Of a stretch of 64,000 nt of DNA, positions 55,657 through 64,000 are shown one piece after another. Each line of letters opens with the position of its first letter. The first letter of the stretch is position 1. Source of the stretch: Hyphomonadaceae bacterium BRH_c29 (GTDB lineage Bacteria > Pseudomonadota > Alphaproteobacteria > Caulobacterales > Hyphomonadaceae); the NCBI GenBank assembly GCA_000961695.1, contig LADW01000053.1:1-64000 (forward strand), written 5' to 3'. The notes under the pieces are model-generated. The model was not told the origin of the DNA. It did no database searches and saw only the letters and a program-made list of their open reading frames with translations. Made by a program: the position numbers and the translations under genes.

Positions 55657-56945
55657 GCCTCAGCATCTACAACGCCCGCCTGCTCGACCCTGCGACAGGG
55701 CTCGACGAGATTGGCGCCATCTTCATTGAGCGCGGAAAGATCCGCGACATCTCCAAGGGCAAGACCGATCCGCATGCGGACGCGAAGGCCTCGCTCGACG
55801 CTGGCGGCCTGTGCCTCTCGCCCGGCCTGGTCGACCTTCGTGTGAAGACCGGCGAGCCGGGCTTTGAACAGAAGGAAACGCTGGCTACCGCGTCCCGCTC
55901 TGCCATCGCTGGCGGCATCACCAGTTTCGTCGTGATGCCGGACACGCGTCCCGTGCTGGACGATGTGGCGCTGATCCGCTTCATCGCAGAGCGCGCAAAA
56001 GCCAGCGCAGCCGCGCGCATCTATCCAGCCGGCGCACTGACCACCGGGCTAAACGGCGAGGCCATGGCCGAGATCGGCCTGATGGCGGAAGCCGGTGCGA
56101 TTGCCTTCACCAATGGCGACATTCCGGTCGCCAACGCCTCCCTGATGAAGCGCGCGATGGCCTATGCCGCGAGCCTCGGCGCGACCATAATCTCCCGGCC
56201 TGATGAGCGCGCTCTGTCGGGTTCCGGCGTCATGAACGGCGGCGAACTTGCTGGCCGCATGGGGTTGAGCGGTATGCCGGTCGAAGCCGAGTGGATCGGC
56301 GCGATGCGCGACACGGCACTGGCAGAAGCAACCGGCTGCACCTTGATCCTCGACCAGGTGTCGACCTCGCGGACAATCGCCATAGCCGCAGGCGCTCGGT
56401 CACGTGGCGCGAAAGTCTTCACCACCGCCGCCGCGCATTCCTTCTTCTTCAATGAGCGCGATGTCGGCGACTATCTCACCTACTGCAAAGTGAACCCGCC
56501 CTTCCGGGATGAAGATACACGTCAGGAGCTGATCGCGGCGCTGAAACGCGGCGAGATCGATGCTGTGGTGTCTGCACACGACCCTCAGCCACCGGAAGAA
56601 AAACGCCTCCCGTTCGGAGAGGCTGCTTTTGGCGCAGCGGGTCTCGAAACCGTGCTGGCTGCCCTGCTGAGCCTTGTCCACGATGGCCCGCTAACCCTGC
56701 TGGAAGCGCTTGCGCCGGTCACCTGCCGCCCGGCTGACATGCTGGGCCTGCCGCAAGGCCGGCTGGCGAAGAATACCCCGGCGGACGTGATCCTGTTCGA
56801 TCCGGGCAAGCCCTGGCTTTGCGAGCGCGAGCACTTGCGTTCCCGCTCCACCAATTCGCCCTTCGATGGACGGCGCTTGCAAGGCCGCGTTCTGCGCACC
56901 TTCGTGGCGGGCGAAGAAGTCTTCAAGCATGAGAGCGTAGCCTGA
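55653..56945 (+). CDS. Dihydroorotase-like protein, probably non-catalytic (PyrC'/PyrX type)
   Basis: 430 residues with the amidohydrolase fold of type I dihydroorotase ([20 protein letters not shown], then VVMPDTRPV). The first metal motif HxH is R63-V-K65. HCED is replaced by SRPDE, the HxS metal site by LDQVST, and SDHAPH by SAHDPQ. Pseudomonas pyrC' is a known inactive homologue that serves as structural partner of PyrB; this gene matches that situation. It overlaps pyrB by 4 nt. An active PyrC should exist elsewhere. Confidence 0.85.
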   Translation: MSLSIYNARLLDPATGLDEIGAIFIERGKIRDISKGKTDPHADAKASLDAGGLCLSPGLVDLRVKTGEPGFEQKETLATASRSAIAGGITSFVVMPDTRPVLDDVALIRFIAERAKASAAARIYPAGALTTGLNGEAMAEIGLMAEAGAIAFTNGDIPVANASLMKRAMAYAASLGATIISRPDERALSGSGVMNGGELAGRMGLSGMPVEAEWIGAMRDTALAEATGCTLILDQVSTSRTIAIAAGARSRGAKVFTTAAAHSFFFNERDVGDYLTYCKVNPPFRDEDTRQELIAALKRGEIDAVVSAHDPQPPEEKRLPFGEAAFGAAGLETVLAALLSLVHDGPLTLLEALAPVTCRPADMLGLPQGRLAKNTPADVILFDPGKPWLCEREHLRSRSTNSPFDGRRLQGRVLRTFVAGEEVFKHESVA

Positions 56946-57005
56946 CGAGGCTTGCCGGATCGGCGCTCACTGCCTACCACTTAAACACGCAATTCGGAGT
57001 GCCGC

Positions 57006-57638
57006 ATGACCGGACCGGTCGTCTACCTGATCGCTATTGCCGCTGGCTACCTGGCAGGCTCTATTCCGTTCGGCCTGCTGGTGACGAAAGCAGCGGGCCT
57101 GGGCGATATCCGCCAGGTGGGTTCCGGCAATATTGGCGCGACCAATGTGCTGCGCACCGGCCGGAAAGATCTGGCGTTGGCGACGCTGCTCCTCGATAGC
57201 CTCAAGGCAGGCCTTGTCGCGCTCGCTTTCGGCAGGTTTGCCGGCCCTGAGATGGGACTGGTCGCGGGCATCTCGGCGTTTGTCGGGCACTGTTACCCCG
57301 TCTGGCTCGGCTTCAAGGGCGGCAAGGGGGTAGCGACATTTGCCGGGCTCCTGCCATTCGTGTCACTTCCCGCCTTTGCTGTGGCCGCCTTCGTCTGGCT
57401 CAGCGTGTTTGCAGCAACCCGCATTTCATCGCTCGCAGCCCTGACCGCAGCCGCGCTGGTCGCGCCGGGCGCCTGGCTTGTGGAGACATTGCTGCACCAA
57501 CCGCACAATTGGTTCATCCTGATCGGGTTGGCAGGCTTGTCGGCTTTTGTCTTCTGGACGCACCGTGCCAATCTAGGCCGCCTCCTGACAGGCACTGAAC
57601 CGCGCTTCGGCAGCTCCAAGGCCAAACCCGAGGCATGA
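57006..57638 (+). CDS. plsY: Acyl-phosphate glycerol-3-phosphate acyltransferase PlsY
   Basis: 210 residues, about five transmembrane helices, with the three family motifs GSIPFGLL, GSGNIGATNVLR and GFKGGKGVATF. It acylates glycerol-3-phosphate from acyl-phosphate at the inner membrane, the first step of phospholipid synthesis. The stop overlaps the dprA start by 4 nt. Confidence 0.95.
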   Translation: MTGPVVYLIAIAAGYLAGSIPFGLLVTKAAGLGDIRQVGSGNIGATNVLRTGRKDLALATLLLDSLKAGLVALAFGRFAGPEMGLVAGISAFVGHCYPVWLGFKGGKGVATFAGLLPFVSLPAFAVAAFVWLSVFAATRISSLAALTAAALVAPGAWLVETLLHQPHNWFILIGLAGLSAFVFWTHRANLGRLLTGTEPRFGSSKAKPEA

Positions 57639-58732
57639 TGACGGACGGCGAACGGCTCAACTGGATCCGGCTCGCCCGCACGATCGGCATTGGTCCGGTC
57701 AGCTTCTTCCAGCTGATCCAGCGCTTCAAAACAGCTGGCGCAGCGCTGGACGCTCTGCCTGACCTCGCCAACCGATCCCGCCGGGCAAGGTCGCTGGAGC
57801 CGCCTTCTGTCGCAGATGTTGAGGCAGAACTGAAAGCCGTCCAGCGCTACGGGGCCCGGATCGTGCTCAGCACTGATACGGACTATCCGCCGCTTCTGCG
57901 GGATCTTGCTCCACCGCCCCCCGTCCTGACGCTGCTGGGACAGCCTGAATTGGCCGCCCGGCCAACTGTCGCGATTGTCGGCGCACGCAACGCGTCTGCC
58001 GCCGGCCGCAAGATCGCGCGTGACATGGCCGCAGAGCTGGGGCGTAAAGGGTTCACGGTCGTTTCCGGCCTCGCGCTCGGCATCGACGGCGAAGCCCATG
58101 CGGCCAGCCTTTCGACCGGGACCGTGGCCGTCCTCGGTGGTGCGGTGGACCATGTCTATCCGCCCCAACACCAGCGTCTTTACGCAGAAATCGCGGCTTC
58201 TGGCTTGATCGTCTCCGAAAGTCCGTTTGGATACAGGGCGAAAGCGCAAGATTTCCCACGCCGGAACCGGATTATCACCGGCATGTCCCATGGGGTCGTC
58301 GTGGTCGAGGCGGCTGAGCGCTCGGGATCGCTCATTTCGGCGCGCGTGGCGGGCGAACAAGGCCGCGAAGTCATGGCAGTGCCCGGCTCACCGCTGGATC
58401 CCCGGTCTGCGGGCACCAACAGCCTACTTCATCAGGGCGCCACGCTCGTCCGTCACGCCGAGGATGTCCTCGATATTCTGGCCACATTGGACCGGCGCGG
58501 CGTCTCGGCACCCCCGCCGCGGCCATTCGAGTTCGATCCGGACGCCGGCGAACCGGACGAATCAGAGCTGAAACGCGTGCTGGAGGCCCTGTCGCCTCAT
58601 CCGATGCCAATCGACGAAATCTCCCGGGCCAGCAGCCTCCCGGTCGCCCGGTGCGCCGCCATTCTGCTGGAATTGGAGATATCCGGCGAAGCGCAAACCC
58701 TGCCCGGCGGCCTTGCCGCTCGGGCTTTCTGA
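57635..58732 (+). CDS. dprA: DNA-processing protein DprA
   Basis: 365 residues: a short N-terminal helical (SAM-like) domain, the Rossmann-like core with VAIVGARNASAAGRKIARDM and GVVVVEAAERSGSL, and a C-terminal winged helix (about 300-365). DprA loads RecA on incoming single-stranded DNA. The order plsY-dprA is conserved; topA, which often follows dprA in alphaproteobacteria, is instead 26 kb upstream here. Confidence 0.95.
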   Translation: MMTDGERLNWIRLARTIGIGPVSFFQLIQRFKTAGAALDALPDLANRSRRARSLEPPSVADVEAELKAVQRYGARIVLSTDTDYPPLLRDLAPPPPVLTLLGQPELAARPTVAIVGARNASAAGRKIARDMAAELGRKGFTVVSGLALGIDGEAHAASLSTGTVAVLGGAVDHVYPPQHQRLYAEIAASGLIVSESPFGYRAKAQDFPRRNRIITGMSHGVVVVEAAERSGSLISARVAGEQGREVMAVPGSPLDPRSAGTNSLLHQGATLVRHAEDVLDILATLDRRGVSAPPPRPFEFDPDAGEPDESELKRVLEALSPHPMPIDEISRASSLPVARCAAILLELEISGEAQTLPGGLAARAF

Positions 58733-58903
58733 GTGCCCTGCCTTGCTGTGACCGTCCTGCACCGGCAGAGGCATGAAAGTTCAGACATAGGCGCTCGGTG
58801 GCTGGACGATACAAGGGACAGCCTCTAAGCCTCAAAAATCGAGACAGAATATCCGTGTTCCGCAGCCATCACGCTGCCGGGGGAAAAGCCGAGGTAGCCC
58901 GAT

Positions 58904-61096
58904 TTGGCCAATTGGTATCACTACGCCGCAGCCCTGGCGCTTGCCGCTGCTCCGTCCCTCGGGGCGAGCGCGCAGGAAGACGGGTCTGTGCCGGATCAAA
59001 CAGCACTGGCCCAGCAGCAAGTGGTCCTTGAGGCCGACTACGTCTACGAGCTGAGCGAGGAGAACTCGATCGTCGCCGAGGGCAATGTCGAAGCCCTGTA
59101 CGACGGGCGCATCCTCCGCGCCGACAAGCTGATCTACAACCGCACCACAGAGCGCGTCCGTGCCACTGGTAACGTCGTCATCATCGACACGGATGGCACC
59201 CAGCAATTCTCGGACGAAGTGGAAGTCGGCTCCAATCTGGCAGACGGTTACGCCATTGGCTATTCGGCCCGCCTGCCCGACGGCGCCACCATCGTTGCAA
59301 ATTCCGCCATTCGCCAAGCCGACGGCATCAATGCCATGGATCAGGTCATCTATACGGCCTGCCCGATCTGCGAAGGCAAAGGAAAGACCCCAACCTGGTC
59401 ATTGCGTGCCCGGCGCGCAGTGCTGGATCAGGAATCCCAGATGATCTCCTACCGGGACGCCGTCCTGGAAGTCATGGGCATTCCGGTCTTCTACTTCCCC
59501 TATCTGGCCCACCCGGACCCGAGTTCGGACCGCCGGTCAGGCCTGATGATTCCGTCTGCCGGGGTCTCTTCCAAACTGGGAGCCTTCTACCAGCAACCTT
59601 ATTACTGGGCCATTTCGGACTCTTCAGACCTCACGATTTCGCCGATGGTCTCTGAAAACGTCAATCCGATGCTGGAACTGGATTACCGCAAGCGATTCTA
59701 TTCCGGCGCTATCAACATCAATACAAGCATCACCCACGAACAGGATTTCGACAGCGACGGGGTCAAGTTCGGCGACGCGAAATGGCGTGGACACCTGTAC
59801 GGCAGCGGTCGCTTTGCGATCAGTCCGGAATGGCAGTGGGGTTTCGGCGTCGAGACGCAGACCGACGATCTCTATGATCGCCGTTACGATATCGCAGGCC
59901 AAATGGAAAAGCGCGGCCTCTATCAGAGCCAGCCAAGGCGCTTGCTGTCTCAGATCTACGCCGTCGGTCAGGGTGATAGCTACTACACCGACCTCTCGTT
60001 GCTTTCTCTACAGGGACTTCGCGCGACCGATACAGACGGCAGCCTGCCCACGGTCACACCAATGTTTTTTGGAGAAAAATACTGGGATTTTGGAAGCTTC
60101 GGCTTTGCCAGCGTAAATGCTTCTACAGCGATCCTTCGGCGTGATGTCGGCCAGGACAGTCAGCGGGTCAGCGTCGGCGCCGAATGGTCGGACTACAAGA
60201 TCCTGCCGGGCGGTTTCACGTTCGAGCCTTTCGCAGAAGTCCGGAGCGACTATTACCAGCTCGACAAGGACGCATCCGGTGAAGACAACGTCACACGGGT
60301 TGTCGGCAATGCAGGCACGCGGATCGCCTATCCCCTGGTGAGGCCCGGCAAAGTGGTCGACATTATGCTCGAGCCCGAAGTGATGGCCGCCTGGGGAACA
60401 TCCAATTCCAACAATTCCGCAATCCCCAACGAGGATTCGCTCCTGTTCGAGTCAGACGAGACGCTTCTATTCCAGGCAAATGCGACGACGGGCTACGACC
60501 TGTACGACGGCGACGGGAAGATCTCGGCCGGCCTGACCGCGCGAGCGGTCTGGAAGGAGGGCCCTGAACTGTCTGCGACGGTTGGCAGGCGCTGGCGCTC
60601 GCGCAGCGATGCAGCCTTCAATCCAGCCTCCAATCTTGACGGCACGTCGGCGGACTGGGTGGCATCCGCAACCGCTGATTTCGGCAACCCGCTCCGCGTG
60701 GATACGCGTGTCCGGCTGGACGATGATGGGCTCGGCCTGAACCGCATTGACGCCCGCTTCACCACTCAAACCAAACGGTTCCGCGGAACCGGTCAGTATT
60801 ACAAGATCAATGAGACTGTCAGCCCGACCGGAACCCCGGACGAGGGCATGTTCCTGTCCGGCGAAGTCCGGGTCACAGAGCGCTATTCCATCGTCTTCGG
60901 CCAGCTGCGCGACATCACGGAGAACCGGAACGCCCAGAAACAAATCGGAATCGCCTACGAAGATGAATGCTCCCGTATCGAACTGGTCTACAGTCGATCA
61001 GAGCTCACAGACCGAACGCTTGGCCCATCTGAGAACATTCAGGTTCGTTTTTCGCTGAAGACGTTGGGGAAATTCGGATCGGATGAATTTGATTGA
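58904..61096 (+). CDS. lptD: LPS-assembly protein LptD
   Basis: 730 residues with a TTG start, preceded by GAGG (58891-58894) and closed upstream by TAG; a signal peptide ends near GASA. The N-terminal LptA-like domain (about 38-130: VVLEADYVYELSEENSIVAEG in outline, then GRILRADKLIYN) precedes the beta-barrel with FYFPYLAHPDPSSDRRSG. Two cysteines (ACPIC) sit after the LptA-like part and one near the C-terminus. It inserts LPS into the outer leaflet with LptE. It is 172 bases after dprA rather than after lptG. Confidence 0.93.
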   Translation: MANWYHYAAALALAAAPSLGASAQEDGSVPDQTALAQQQVVLEADYVYELSEENSIVAEGNVEALYDGRILRADKLIYNRTTERVRATGNVVIIDTDGTQQFSDEVEVGSNLADGYAIGYSARLPDGATIVANSAIRQADGINAMDQVIYTACPICEGKGKTPTWSLRARRAVLDQESQMISYRDAVLEVMGIPVFYFPYLAHPDPSSDRRSGLMIPSAGVSSKLGAFYQQPYYWAISDSSDLTISPMVSENVNPMLELDYRKRFYSGAININTSITHEQDFDSDGVKFGDAKWRGHLYGSGRFAISPEWQWGFGVETQTDDLYDRRYDIAGQMEKRGLYQSQPRRLLSQIYAVGQGDSYYTDLSLLSLQGLRATDTDGSLPTVTPMFFGEKYWDFGSFGFASVNASTAILRRDVGQDSQRVSVGAEWSDYKILPGGFTFEPFAEVRSDYYQLDKDASGEDNVTRVVGNAGTRIAYPLVRPGKVVDIMLEPEVMAAWGTSNSNNSAIPNEDSLLFESDETLLFQANATTGYDLYDGDGKISAGLTARAVWKEGPELSATVGRRWRSRSDAAFNPASNLDGTSADWVASATADFGNPLRVDTRVRLDDDGLGLNRIDARFTTQTKRFRGTGQYYKINETVSPTGTPDEGMFLSGEVRVTERYSIVFGQLRDITENRNAQKQIGIAYEDECSRIELVYSRSELTDRTLGPSENIQVRFSLKTLGKFGSDEFD

Positions 61097-61248
61097 TTCG
61101 ACTGCGCCGCCTTCAAACGGCCTCGAAGACTAAATATTCGTAACAATACAGGGCCGACTGCGAGCCCGCGTTGCGCGGCACTGCAGGATTTGTATGGTCT
61201 AATGGAATACTTGCCTGCTTCCGCGTGGGCGCGAATTGGAGACCTTTA

Positions 61249-62490
61249 ATGGTTCGCAAGCTTATCGCCGCCGCTGTCATTCTCGCGCTGCCGTTCGCAG
61301 GACCTGCAGCTGCGCAGGACTCAGCGCCGGAAAGCCTGACGCTGGAAGGCATTGCTGCCGTCGTCAACGACCGGCCAATCTCCTTTTACGACGTTCGCCA
61401 GCGCGCCCGGATGCTGCTGCTCAGCCTTGGCGGTCAGCAGCCGACACAGGAACAGGTGCAGCAGATTACCGGTCAAGCGCTGGAACAGCTGATCGATGAA
61501 CATCTGCAACTCGAAAAAGCGAGTGAGTTCGACCTGGAGATCAGTCCGGAAGAAATCGACGACGCGGTCAACGGCATGGCTGCCCAGTCCGGCCTTACCG
61601 GCGATGCGCTGAAATCCCAGCTCCTTTCGGCCGGCATCAATCCGTCGAGTCTGGAAGACCAGATGCGTGCCGAGCTTGCCTGGAACCGGGTCATGAGCGG
61701 CCTTTACGGTTCGCGGATTCGTATTTCCGACAACCAGGTCGACGATCAGCTCGATCAGTTACGCGCAGCATCGAAAAAGACGCAGTACCGTATCTCTGAA
61801 ATCTTCCTCTACGCTCCCGAGCCAGAAACACGCGCCCAGGCCATGGAAGCAGCCAGTTCGATCATCGAGCAGCTTAAAGCCGGAGCAGACTTCCGTGTCG
61901 CGGCGCAGCGTCTCTCATCTGCGCCCACTGCCGCGACCGGCGGCGATATGGGCTGGATGTCGGCATCAGACCTTCTGCCGGAACTGGTGCCGGCCATTGA
62001 AGGCGCCCCGGGCCCCGGCCTGCTGGATCCGATCGAAGTCGAAAGCGGCGTCTACATCCTTTACGTTCAGAACAAGCGGGAACCGGCTGAGGCCACCACG
62101 AAGGTCGACCTTATCCGTCTCGTGACCAAGGATCCGACCGATGAGAAACTGGTCGCGGCGATGGACAAGATCAAATCCTGCGACGACGTCCAGACGGTAG
62201 CAAACACCACTACGGGCCTGCGCGCCCAACCGATGGACGACATCAACATCGAAGAACTCGGCCCCGAGGGCAAAGCGCTGGTCGAGAGTGCCGAGGTCGG
62301 AAAGCCAACCACGATCTTCGCCGTCAGCGGCGGACTTGGCACCATGTATGTCTGCCGCCGTGAGGAAGGTGCCGAGGCCTTGCCATCACGGGACGACCTC
62401 AAGAGCAGCCTGAAAGGCCGCGAATTGAACCTGATTTCTGAGCGTGAACTGCGGAACCTCCGCCGCGACGCAACGATTCTCTACCGCTAA
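61249..62490 (+). CDS. surA: SurA-type periplasmic peptidyl-prolyl isomerase/chaperone
   Basis: 413 residues from the ATG with GGAGA eight bases before it. The signal peptide ends near PAAAQ, then comes the SurA N-terminal chaperone domain (IAAVVNDRPISFYDVRQRARM) and one parvulin domain (about 175-275: YRISEIFLYAP ... GADFRVAAQRLS ... GGDMGWMSASDL). The C-terminal region is non-parvulin. It escorts outer-membrane proteins such as LptD, its upstream neighbour. Confidence 0.9.
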   Translation: MVRKLIAAAVILALPFAGPAAAQDSAPESLTLEGIAAVVNDRPISFYDVRQRARMLLLSLGGQQPTQEQVQQITGQALEQLIDEHLQLEKASEFDLEISPEEIDDAVNGMAAQSGLTGDALKSQLLSAGINPSSLEDQMRAELAWNRVMSGLYGSRIRISDNQVDDQLDQLRAASKKTQYRISEIFLYAPEPETRAQAMEAASSIIEQLKAGADFRVAAQRLSSAPTAATGGDMGWMSASDLLPELVPAIEGAPGPGLLDPIEVESGVYILYVQNKREPAEATTKVDLIRLVTKDPTDEKLVAAMDKIKSCDDVQTVANTTTGLRAQPMDDINIEELGPEGKALVESAEVGKPTTIFAVSGGLGTMYVCRREEGAEALPSRDDLKSSLKGRELNLISERELRNLRRDATILYR

Positions 62491-62528
62491 GGCTTGCGCG
62501 CGGTCCTGTTTGGCGCGACATCCCGCGC

Positions 62529-63533
62529 GTGACCGAGATCGCACCTCTTCCCCTTGTCCTGTCCATGGGCGACCCCGCCGGGGTTGGTCCCATCATTACG
62601 GCGAAAGCCTGGGACATGTTGAAAGACGACGCGTCTCTCGCGTTTTACGTGATCGGCGCACCGGAACTTTATCAGGGTCTTTGTCCGGTTCAGGTAATCT
62701 TCGAACCGTCTGAGGCCTTGGCGCACTTCGGTACGGCTCTGCCCGTGCTGCCAGTCGGCACAATGCCCGCCATATCAGCCGGAACGCCAGACGCCGCCGC
62801 TGCGGCGGCCATCATCGCCGCCATTGAGACAGGCGTCCGCCACGTCCAGTCCGGTCTGGCGGCAGGCCTTGTGACCAATCCGATCAACAAAGCACTGCTC
62901 TATGGTGCTGGCTTCCGGCATCCCGGTCATACGGAATTCATTGCTGAGCTTTGCCGGCGTGAGAGCGGCTACGCGCTGCGACCGGTCATGATGCTGACAG
63001 GTGGCGGCTTGCGCGTTGCGCTGGCCACGATACATATACCTCTGGCGAACGTGTCCGGCAGCCTGAGCCAGGAAAGCCTGATCGAGCTCGGCACCATCGT
63101 CCATCACGCGCTGAAAACAGATTTCGGGATCAGCGCGCCCCGCATTGCTTTCACTGGTCTGAACCCCCATGCGGGTGAAAGCGGCACAATTGGCCGCGAA
63201 GAAGTCGACATCATCAATCCGGCCGCCGAAACGCTCCGCTCTCGTGGTATCTCCATCTCCGATGCCCGTCCGGGTGATACGGTTTTTGCCGAAGCGCTGT
63301 CCGGCGCATTCGATGCCGTCATCGCCATGACACACGATCAGGGACTAATCCCCGTCAAGACACTGGACTTCTGGGGAGGCGTAAACATGACACTCGGCCT
63401 GCCGATCGTCCGTACAAGCCCAGACCATGGAACAGGATATGACGCGGCTGCCGCTGGCACCGCCCGTCCCGACAGCCTGATCGCGGCTATCCGCGCGGCT
63501 GCCATGGTCGCTCACAACAGGCAAACTGCATGA
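62529..63533 (+). CDS. pdxA: 4-hydroxythreonine-4-phosphate dehydrogenase
   Basis: 334 residues with a GTG start. It contains SMGDPAGVGPII, VTNPINKALLYGAGF, HTEFIAELCRR, GLNPHAGESG and MTHDQGLIPVKTL, the classical PdxA substrate and metal sites. It acts in de novo pyridoxal-phosphate synthesis. The stop overlaps the rsmA start by 4 nt. surA-pdxA-rsmA is a very conserved order. Confidence 0.96.
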   Translation: MTEIAPLPLVLSMGDPAGVGPIITAKAWDMLKDDASLAFYVIGAPELYQGLCPVQVIFEPSEALAHFGTALPVLPVGTMPAISAGTPDAAAAAAIIAAIETGVRHVQSGLAAGLVTNPINKALLYGAGFRHPGHTEFIAELCRRESGYALRPVMMLTGGGLRVALATIHIPLANVSGSLSQESLIELGTIVHHALKTDFGISAPRIAFTGLNPHAGESGTIGREEVDIINPAAETLRSRGISISDARPGDTVFAEALSGAFDAVIAMTHDQGLIPVKTLDFWGGVNMTLGLPIVRTSPDHGTGYDAAAAGTARPDSLIAAIRAAAMVAHNRQTA

Positions 63534-64000
63534 ACGAACACAACGATCCCGAACTCACCCAGGCCCCGGCCCGCAAGGCGCTCGGCCAGCACTTCCTGTT
63601 TGATCCGAACATCCTGCACCGGGCGGCCACGGCGGCAGGTCCTGTCGAAGGGCGGACAGTCATCGAAGTCGGTCCGGGCCCTGGCGGGTTGACCCGCGCC
63701 ATCCTGAAAGAAGGCGTGAAGAAGCTGATCGCAGTTGAAACTGATCCGCGCTTCGCCTCCGCGCTGCTTGAGTGGCCGGAAGCAAAGGACGGACGCCTTG
63801 TCGTGATCGAGAAGGACGCGCGCAAGGTGAAGTGGGAGGAGGTTTTGCGGGAGACCGGCGCTGAACTGCCCGCCATGATGATCTCGAACCTTCCCTATAA
63901 TGTCGGCACCATCCTGCTGATCGACTGGCTCAAATCGGGCAATTGGCGTGGTGAAATGGCGCTGATGTTCCAGAAGGAAGTCGCCGAGCGGATCTGCGCC
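63530..64000 (+). CDS. rsmA: 16S rRNA dimethyladenosine transferase (N-terminal part; continues past window)
   Basis: 157 residues are in the window and the gene runs off the end. The SAM-binding and catalytic motifs are present: ARKALGQHFLFDPNIL, TVIEVGPGPGGLTRA and SNLPYNVGT. RsmA (KsgA) dimethylates two adenines near the 3' end of 16S rRNA. ATG overlaps the pdxA stop (ATGA). Confidence 0.95.
   Translation, partial: MNEHNDPELTQAPARKALGQHFLFDPNILHRAATAAGPVEGRTVIEVGPGPGGLTRAILKEGVKKLIAVETDPRFASALLEWPEAKDGRLVVIEKDARKVKWEEVLRETGAELPAMMISNLPYNVGTILLIDWLKSGNWRGEMALMFQKEVAERICA

Noticed and set aside
1-64000. CRISPR arrays, toxin-antitoxin pairs, restriction or other defence clusters, prophage
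   Set aside because: I looked for spaced repeats and hallmark proteins and saw none; the only mobile elements are the IS fragments in the first 1.5 kb.

Overview
The window is a stretch of chromosome from an alphaproteobacterium, most likely of the Hyphomonadaceae/Caulobacterales group. This is inferred from gene content: a divK-pleD operon divergent from dinB, an NDUFA12-mlaD-DUF2155 cluster, GatCAB with a non-discriminating-type AspRS, and lptF-lptG and lptD-surA-pdxA-rsmA blocks. GC is high in most genes, which produces long antisense shadow ORFs. About 60 genes are supported, nearly all housekeeping and densely packed, with many 4-nt ATGA/GTGA overlaps.

Layout. 1-1446: mobile-element debris (IS110 C-terminus, SnoaL-like remnant, truncated IS66 with its right end), then an AT-rich spacer and tRNA-Ser(GCU), whose 3' end faces the debris. 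1936-6407: 2OG-Fe(II) oxygenase, then a GH3 beta-glucosidase lipoprotein coupled to an SMP-30-type lactonase lipoprotein behind a LacI-type palindrome. 6408-11831: thiS-thiG, aroQ-accB-accC-aat, and the converging NDUFA12-mlaD-DUF2155 operon. 12020-15151: a class II ribonucleotide-reductase-like protein without a catalytic core, and a secreted pentapeptide-repeat protein. 15216-25454: aspS, rnd, the DUF2066-hdaA-ppk-ppx operon, purM-purN. 25697-29535: two GNATs, ndk, yjdM, pepA-holC-GNAT. 29657-31920: lptF-lptG. 31989-44217: topA, M23 peptidase, an MtfA-like gene, rnr-nudix, rpmG, MFS exporter, divK-pleD, dinB. 44291-47891: RidA, GDPD, DUF482/FemAB-like, HIT and LuxR proteins. 47888-53197: gatB, gatA and gatC, interspersed with small membrane, lipoprotein and SET-domain genes. 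53272-58732: ruvX, AEC transporter, pyrB-pyrC', plsY-dprA. 58904-end: lptD, surA, pdxA, rsmA (cut by the window end).

How the genes work together: lipopolysaccharide export (LptF, LptG, LptD, with SurA for outer-membrane protein folding), polyphosphate turnover (Ppk/Ppx), purine and pyrimidine synthesis (PurM, PurN, PyrB), tRNA-dependent amidation (AspS with GatCAB), cell-cycle phosphosignalling (DivK/PleD) and replication control (HdaA, HolC, DinB).

No classical defence system, prophage, secretion cluster or CRISPR array is visible. The most unusual content is a set of family members that appear to have lost catalytic residues: the NrdJ-like protein, a dihydroorotase-like PyrC beside PyrB, an MtfA-like protein, and an HdaA with an altered P-loop. 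The second unusual point is that the topA...dprA block sits between lptG and lptD as if circularly permuted relative to the order I recall from other alphaproteobacteria.
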